Both the position numbers and the translations under genes were made by a program. Below are positions 59,634 through 64,000 of a stretch of 64,000 nt of DNA, piece by piece; the stretch's first letter is position 1; each line of letters opens with the position of its first letter. This DNA comes from JAHRAW01 sp965262585 (GTDB taxonomy: Bacteria > Pseudomonadota > Gammaproteobacteria > Arenicellales > Poriferihabitantaceae): assembly GCA_965262585.1 (NCBI GenBank), contig OZ253546.1, positions 868,001 through 932,000 of the forward strand. The letters run 5' to 3'. Below the pieces are notes generated by a model. The model was not told where the DNA came from, did not search any database, and saw only the letters and a program-made list of their open reading frames with translations.

Positions 59634-61706
59634 CTGCAACGGCCCCTGCAACGACTTGGCGGAGTCGGTCCCCGGCTTGAGGCACGGTTGCAGCGTATCG
59701 GCATCCATCACCCGCGTGATTTGCTCTTCCACCTGCCGCATCGCTATCAGGATCGCACCCGGATCTCCCCCATCGGCCCCCTGCAATCGGGGCGGGAGGC
59801 GGTGGTGCTGGGGCAAGTGGACGAAGCCGAGGTTCAATACGGCCGCCGCCGTAGTCTGCTGGTAAAGATGCACGACAGCAGCGGTTCGCTGAGGCTGCGT
59901 TTTTTTCATTTCAGCGCCGCCCAGCAGCACGGCTTCCGACCACAAACCTGGATTTCCTGTTACGGCGAGGTTCGCCAGGGACATCAGGGTCGAGGCACGC
60001 CGGAAATGGTTCATCCTGAATACCGGCTCCACCGGGAGCGTCCGCACGATGTGACCGAAGCGACTCTGACGCCTATCTACCCGATCACCGAGGGGATGGG
60101 GGTGGTGATGATGCGTAAACTGGTGTTACAGGCGATGGCCGAGGAACTCGACAACCTCACAGAATGCCTGCCGGAGGAGATGCGCGCGCAGTTCGGTTTG
60201 ATGTCTCTCAGCGAGGCGTTGCAGGCGGTGCATAACCCTCAGCCCGAAGCCGACACCGAGGCGCTGGCGACCGGCACCCACCCCGCCCAGCAACGGCTGG
60301 CGGTGGAAGAATTGCTTGCCCATCACTTGGCGTTGAGCCGCTTGCGGGAGAAACACAAAGCGCGCAATGCGCCGCCTTTCAACAGCGGCGGCGGAAGTTG
60401 GGAGCAACTCAAAGCGAACCTTGGATTTACCCTGACCGCCGCCCAGCGACGGGTAATCGATGAGATTCTCGCCGACCTCAAAACCCCGTCCCCGGCCATG
60501 CGCTTGATTCAGGGCGATGTCGGTTCCGGCAAAACCGTGGTGGCGGCGGCGGCGGCGCTGAGTGGCATCGATGCCGGTTATCAAGTGGCGTTGATGGCGC
60601 CGACCGAATTGTTGTCCGAGCAACACCGCAAGACTTTTAGCGACTGGTTTGAGCCACTCGACATCAGCGTCGAATGGCTGACCGGAAAGATGCCGGCGGC
60701 GGCGCGTGCGCGCGCGCTGGAGCGCATTCAGGCGGGGGAAGCGAAGATGGTGATTGGCACCCACGCGCTGTTTCAGCAACAGGTGGAATTTCATCGCCTC
60801 GGCTTGATGATCATCGACGAGCAGCATCGCTTCGGCGTTGACCAACGACTGGCGTTGCGCAACAAGGCCGGTAGCGGCGGCGGCGTGCCTCACCAACTCA
60901 TCATGAGCGCAACGCCGATTCCGCGTTCGCTGGCGATGATCTTCTACGCCGACCTCGATGTATCCAGCATTGACGAACTGCCGCCGGGCCGCAAGCAAGT
61001 GCAAACCGTGGTGCTGCCCAGCAGCCGCCGTGGCGAAGTGGCCGAGCGCATCCGCGGCATCTGCCGCAACCATCAGCAAGCCTACTGGGTATGCCCCCTC
61101 ATCGATGAATCGGATAAACTTCAGGCGCAGGCAGCAACGGAAACCCACGAAGCCCTGGGCCGGTTGTTGCCCGAAGTCACCATCGAACTCATTCACGGGC
61201 GCATGAAACCGGCCGTCAAGGAAGAAGTCATGCGGCGTTTTCATCGCGGCGACATCGACCTGCTGGTGGCCACCACGGTCATCGAAGTGGGCGTGGACGT
61301 ACCCTCGGCAAGTCTCATGATCATCGACAACGCCGAACGCCTCGGGCTCGCCCAACTACACCAACTGCGCGGGCGAGTCGGGCGCGGCTCGGAGCAGGCC
61401 GCCTGCGTATTGATGTACCAACCGCCGCTCGGCAAATCCGCCCGCGAGCGTCTCGGCATCCTGCGCGACACCAACGACGGTTTCGTCATCGCCAACAAAG
61501 ATTTGGAGCAACGCGGGCCCGGGGAACTGCTGGGCACCCGACAAACCGGACTGCAACAACTGAAAGTAGCCAACCTCTCCCGAGACCGCACGCTACTACC
61601 GAAAATCGAACAACTCGCCCGCTTGCTGCGGACGCAACATCCCCAAGCCGTTGATGTGATCATCAAACGCTGGCTCAGCGCCCGCGAATCCTACGCCGAA
61701 GTATGA
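59634..61706 (+). CDS. recG: ATP-dependent DNA helicase RecG
   Basis: The conserved RecG N-terminus (LQRLGGVGPRLEARLQRIGI) lies upstream of the first conventional start candidate (TTG 59688). No ATG exists between the ridA stop and that point. CTG at 59634, with GGAG in front, is therefore the most likely start, giving 690 residues (E. coli 693). Motifs are wedge-domain HPRDLLFHLPHRYQDRT, Walker A LIQGDVGSGKTVVAAAAALS, DEQHRFG (motif II), MSATPIPRSLAMIFY, and the C-terminal GRVGRGSEQAACVLMY, plus the TRG-type tail. It remodels stalled replication forks and Holliday junctions. Confidence 0.94.
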   Translation: MQRPLQRLGGVGPRLEARLQRIGIHHPRDLLFHLPHRYQDRTRISPIGPLQSGREAVVLGQVDEAEVQYGRRRSLLVKMHDSSGSLRLRFFHFSAAQQHGFRPQTWISCYGEVRQGHQGRGTPEMVHPEYRLHRERPHDVTEATLTPIYPITEGMGVVMMRKLVLQAMAEELDNLTECLPEEMRAQFGLMSLSEALQAVHNPQPEADTEALATGTHPAQQRLAVEELLAHHLALSRLREKHKARNAPPFNSGGGSWEQLKANLGFTLTAAQRRVIDEILADLKTPSPAMRLIQGDVGSGKTVVAAAAALSGIDAGYQVALMAPTELLSEQHRKTFSDWFEPLDISVEWLTGKMPAAARARALERIQAGEAKMVIGTHALFQQQVEFHRLGLMIIDEQHRFGVDQRLALRNKAGSGGGVPHQLIMSATPIPRSLAMIFYADLDVSSIDELPPGRKQVQTVVLPSSRRGEVAERIRGICRNHQQAYWVCPLIDESDKLQAQAATETHEALGRLLPEVTIELIHGRMKPAVKEEVMRRFHRGDIDLLVATTVIEVGVDVPSASLMIIDNAERLGLAQLHQLRGRVGRGSEQAACVLMYQPPLGKSARERLGILRDTNDGFVIANKDLEQRGPGELLGTRQTGLQQLKVANLSRDRTLLPKIEQLARLLRTQHPQAVDVIIKRWLSARESYAEV

Positions 61707-62572
61707 ACACGCCGGCAATGTTGCATGCGTATCTCAGATTGATGCGCTTCGACCGGCCCATTGGTGCGTTGCTGTTGCTGTGGCCAACCTTGTGGGCGCT
61801 GTGGCTGGCCGGGGACGGGCGACCGAATGCGGTTATAGTCGCGATCTTTATCGTCGGCACCTTCGTCATGCGCGCCGCCGGCTGCGTCATCAACGACTAC
61901 GCCGACCGCCACATCGACCCGCACGTTGCGCGCACCCGCAACCGCCCATTGGCAACCGGCGAGTTATCGGTGCGGCAAGCGTTGGTGACCTTCGCGCTAC
62001 TGCTGCTGGTGGCGTTGGTGCTGGTGTTGCAATTAAACCCCCTCACCCAACTGCTATCCCTGTTTGCGGTTTTCATCGCCGCCCTCTACCCATTCAGCAA
62101 ACGCATCACCCACCTGCCGCAACTGGTGCTCGGCGTGGCCTTTTCGTGGGGCATACCCATGGCCTACGCCGCCCTGAACGGCGTGGTGCCGATGGAAGCG
62201 TGGTGGCTGTTCGCCGCCAACTTCGCATGGATTGTCGCCTACGACACCCAATACGCCATGGTCGACCGCGACGACGATTTGCGAATTGGCGTTAAATCAA
62301 CCGCGATTTTATTCGGACGATACGACAACCGCATAGTCGCCCTGCTACACCTAGTCTGCCTGATGCTACTCGCACTACTCGGCTGGCAACGAGATTTCAC
62401 CCTGCCCTTTTATCTCGCCCTAACCGCAGCACTGGCGTTCGCCATCTACCAACAATACCTATGCAAAAACCGCAACCGCCAACAATGCCTGCGCGCCTTC
62501 CGCAACAACAACTGGTTCGGCGCCGCAGTTTTTCTCGGACTGGTATTGGAATTGACAAACCGCTGGCACTGA
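61703..62572 (+). CDS. ubiA: 4-hydroxybenzoate polyprenyltransferase
   Basis: A 289-residue membrane enzyme overlapping recG by ATGA. The first Asp-rich motif is AAGCVINDYADRHIDPHV and the second is YDTQYAMVDRDDDLRIGVKS; both bind Mg-prenyl diphosphate. LRLMRFDRPIGALLLLWPTL is the typical N-terminus. About eight or nine helices are predicted. It attaches the polyprenyl tail to 4-hydroxybenzoate in ubiquinone synthesis. Confidence 0.96.
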   Translation: MNTPAMLHAYLRLMRFDRPIGALLLLWPTLWALWLAGDGRPNAVIVAIFIVGTFVMRAAGCVINDYADRHIDPHVARTRNRPLATGELSVRQALVTFALLLLVALVLVLQLNPLTQLLSLFAVFIAALYPFSKRITHLPQLVLGVAFSWGIPMAYAALNGVVPMEAWWLFAANFAWIVAYDTQYAMVDRDDDLRIGVKSTAILFGRYDNRIVALLHLVCLMLLALLGWQRDFTLPFYLALTAALAFAIYQQYLCKNRNRQQCLRAFRNNNWFGAAVFLGLVLELTNRWH

Positions 62573-62589
62573 CAAGAACCCACCACGCC

Positions 62590-62700
62590 TTATTCGGCGT
62601 TATCTGTATCCTTGCTCTTCCCTTCCCGGTGCAAAATAATAGCCATCAAAATCAACAACGGGATTGCTGCGGTCAACGCGGCGACAATGGATGGATTCAT
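62590..62700 (-). CDS. Small membrane protein, 36 residues
   Basis: ATG 62700 has GAGG eight bases upstream. The product MNPSIVAALTAAIPLLILMA (then IILHREGKSKDTDNAE) is one transmembrane helix with a short charged tail. It overlaps the stop of the preceding small frame in ATGA. It is convergent with ubiA, 17 bp from its stop. The family is unknown to me. It looks like a real small protein because of the ribosome-binding site and amphipathic make-up. Confidence 0.55.
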   Translation of the reverse strand: MNPSIVAALTAAIPLLILMAIILHREGKSKDTDNAE

Positions 62701-62897
62701 AATATCGTCCTCTTGATTACTGTCGAACGTATTAGCACAAGTCCGCCGGCAACGCACAACACGCCTATCTGACTAATCGCCGTCGCGCTCGTTTTGCTCG
62801 GTAGTTCATTGAGCGCAATCTTAACACGCCCGCGCTTCGGCCACGCCACCTGGGCTGTTGCTTTTCCCTGGGCATCCCATCCACCACCAATCCCCAC
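62697..62897 (-). CDS. Possible small membrane protein upstream of the 36-residue ORF
   Basis: An open frame of up to 66 codons from a GTG (62897) ends in ATGA with the next small ORF. The C-terminal half has LPSKTSATAISQIGVLCVAG, then GLVLIRSTVIKR: a short polar/Pro motif, one hydrophobic helix and a basic tail, like protein-sorting tails. The start is uncertain and no ribosome-binding site is convincing. It may instead be the tail of a decayed gene. Confidence 0.35.
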   Translation of the reverse strand: MGIGGGWDAQGKATAQVAWPKRGRVKIALNELPSKTSATAISQIGVLCVAGGLVLIRSTVIKRTIL

Positions 62898-62904
62898 CCG
62901 TCTT

Positions 62905-62983
62905 CATTCCCGCGCAACTGGAATCCAGTCGAACAAACCCCGGCGTAAGCCGGTCATTTTGAATGGGGCCTTGCGTGGGAATG
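62905..62983. repeat. Degenerate REP-like inverted repeat
   Basis: CATTCCCGCGCAA (62905-62917) and TTGCGTGGGAATG (62971-62983) are inverted copies with one mismatch. Between them are GGAATCCAGTCG and a CCGGCGTAAGCCGG hairpin. The ATTCCCGCG...GGAATCCAG and CCGGCGxAxGCCGG words are typical of intergenic REP/dRS3-like elements in proteobacteria. The remaining bases to 63054 hold no recognisable gene. Confidence 0.5.
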
Positions 62984-63054
62984 TTGAGGATTGTTTCCGC
63001 GATCAGGAATGATCGCAGTGGTTTTGTTGCGGTGGTGATGGTGCCGTAGTTCGG

Positions 63055-63999
63055 TTAAAAGCGAGTTTCGGCGCCTATTTTGATTTCGGTGGAATCTTCT
63101 TCGCCACTGTCGCCCTCAAAATCCTTGCCCTCCACTTCAACCCCGATTCGGGTGCTCGGCCATGGGCTCCAGGTGTAACCAAGGTTGATGGTATCGAGGG
63201 TGTCGATGCCGGTAACCGCCTCGCCGTCTGCAGATTTGTAATGTCCCAGGGAGAGACGAACATCCGACCGCTTGTTGATGTTGTAGTTCAAACTGGGCAG
63301 GATGGTGAGGGATTCCAGCGTTTCCACTTCGCCCGAAGACGATACCGCCACATCACTGCCAAAGCGTTTCAGGATGAGGCTGTCGATGCCATTTCCCAGG
63401 GTAACACGGAGGGCGGCGAACAGGTCGCCAAACCGCCAGCCGCCGGCCATTTGCACGCCCCACCCCAACTCTTCATCGTCCACGTTCACGCCGTCATGAA
63501 CGCCTTCCAAATTGAGTTTTCTGCCGATGGCGGACATTTTGTATCGGCCATTTTCGGCGAAATCCCCCTGCCACGACAAGATCAGGTTCGGCGACCCCTC
63601 GGTCAGCCCTTGTAAGGATTTAATGTTGTCATTGGTGGCATTTCCTTGTCCGGCGGGCTCTTCCAGCGCAATGGAAAACCCATTGCCACCCGTCCACTCC
63701 GAGGTTTGCCGATCATCAAACAACGAGGAACGACCGGAAACACCGTCCGGGCCGAGCAGCGTATCCTGAAAATTTCTCCATTCATTGCCCACGGTAAAAG
63801 CACCGCTATTGTCGCCCAAGCGGTCGATTTTCAGCCCCTGGGACTGATAGGCGGACATTAAACGGTCCAGGTTGTCGGGGGCGTTGAAGCCGGTATCCAC
63901 TTCCTGACCCTGCGCCGGGGATAAAAGCGACACCAGAGCGCAGACGCCGAAAAACCCAGAAATCAGCGCCAAATGACGGCGTTTTACCGACACGGGCAC
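63055..63999 (-). CDS. Outer-membrane beta-barrel protein (DcaP-like porin), possibly cut at window edge
   Basis: The frame ends at 63055 and is open to the right edge. A GTG at 63999 gives 314 residues starting with a signal peptide-like MPVSVKRRHLALISGFFGVC and an AQGQEVDTG cleavage region, so the gene may be nearly complete, but the start could lie beyond the window. The middle has ILSWQGDFAENGRYKMSAIG and WGVQMAGGWRFGDLFAALRV, resembling DcaP-like trimeric porins. It ends GAETRF with the C-terminal Phe of outer-membrane barrels. It is shorter than most DcaP proteins. Confidence 0.7.
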   Translation of the reverse strand: MPVSVKRRHLALISGFFGVCALVSLLSPAQGQEVDTGFNAPDNLDRLMSAYQSQGLKIDRLGDNSGAFTVGNEWRNFQDTLLGPDGVSGRSSLFDDRQTSEWTGGNGFSIALEEPAGQGNATNDNIKSLQGLTEGSPNLILSWQGDFAENGRYKMSAIGRKLNLEGVHDGVNVDDEELGWGVQMAGGWRFGDLFAALRVTLGNGIDSLILKRFGSDVAVSSSGEVETLESLTILPSLNYNINKRSDVRLSLGHYKSADGEAVTGIDTLDTINLGYTWSPWPSTRIGVEVEGKDFEGDSGEEDSTEIKIGAETRF

Positions 64000-64000
64000 G

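Overview
The window looks like a chromosomal piece of an uncultured gammaproteobacterium. This rests on the housekeeping block tyrS / M23 peptidase / anmK / ridA / recG / ubiA, on tRNA-Ile(GAT) and tRNA-Ala(TGC) ahead of a 23S-5S unit, and on the 16S sequence itself. No lineage-defining marker is visible, so the assignment is an inference. Coding density is high. No transposase, integrase, phage gene or CRISPR array was found.

Layout. (1) 1-3.6 kb: aldehyde dehydrogenase (cut by the window edge), class III CoA-transferase, HpcH/HpaI-type lyase and a DMT exporter. (2) 3.7-8.1 kb, minus strand: 5S, 23S, tRNA-Ala and tRNA-Ile behind their own rrn-type promoter. The 23S gene carries a ~380 bp insertion in helix 45 that contains a 43-codon acidic ORF with a ribosome-binding site. 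(3) 8.4-42.6 kb: about 35 kb of accessory genes lying between tRNA-Ile and the only complete 16S gene (42681-44232). The cargo is an oligopeptide ABC transporter with a CocE-like hydrolase; a hydantoinase/oxoprolinase operon; an orphan Tat-exported solute-binding protein; a copper-resistance set; DMT, MFS and LysE exporters; LysR regulators; a PIF1-like helicase; a MetX-like acyltransferase; a haem-oxygenase-like iron enzyme with an in-frame amber codon; and an SHMT-like PLP enzyme. Six broken 16S pieces plus one ~19 bp scrap separate most cargo blocks. Several blocks also end in gene stumps (GlnQ, CysC, M20 peptidase, SidA/IucD). (4) 44.3-44.5 kb: promoter, boxA and leader stem of the 16S unit. 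(5) 44.5-54.9 kb: a minus-strand gene set downstream of tyrS that combines an ExbB/TolQ-type channel, two ExbD-like anchors fused to von Willebrand A domains, a PEGA/SUMF1 protein, a membrane-anchored NERD-nuclease-domain protein, a lipoprotein, a secreted Gly-rich protein and a 50-aa membrane peptide, ending in an epoxide hydrolase. (6) 54.9-64 kb: housekeeping genes, small membrane ORFs and an outer-membrane porin.

How it fits together. The ribosomal operon is split. 16S has its own promoter, boxA and complete RNase III-type processing stem; tRNA-Ile/tRNA-Ala/23S/5S has a second, related promoter-leader. The gap has been filled repeatedly by foreign gene blocks joined at 16S fragments, nearly all oriented with rRNA transcription. 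I read this as a 16S-anchored acquisition hotspot, possibly homology-facilitated illegitimate recombination. Because 16S is also a classic metagenome mis-assembly point, long reads across the junctions are essential. The ExbB/VWA/NERD/SUMF1 set is the second candidate for an undescribed system.
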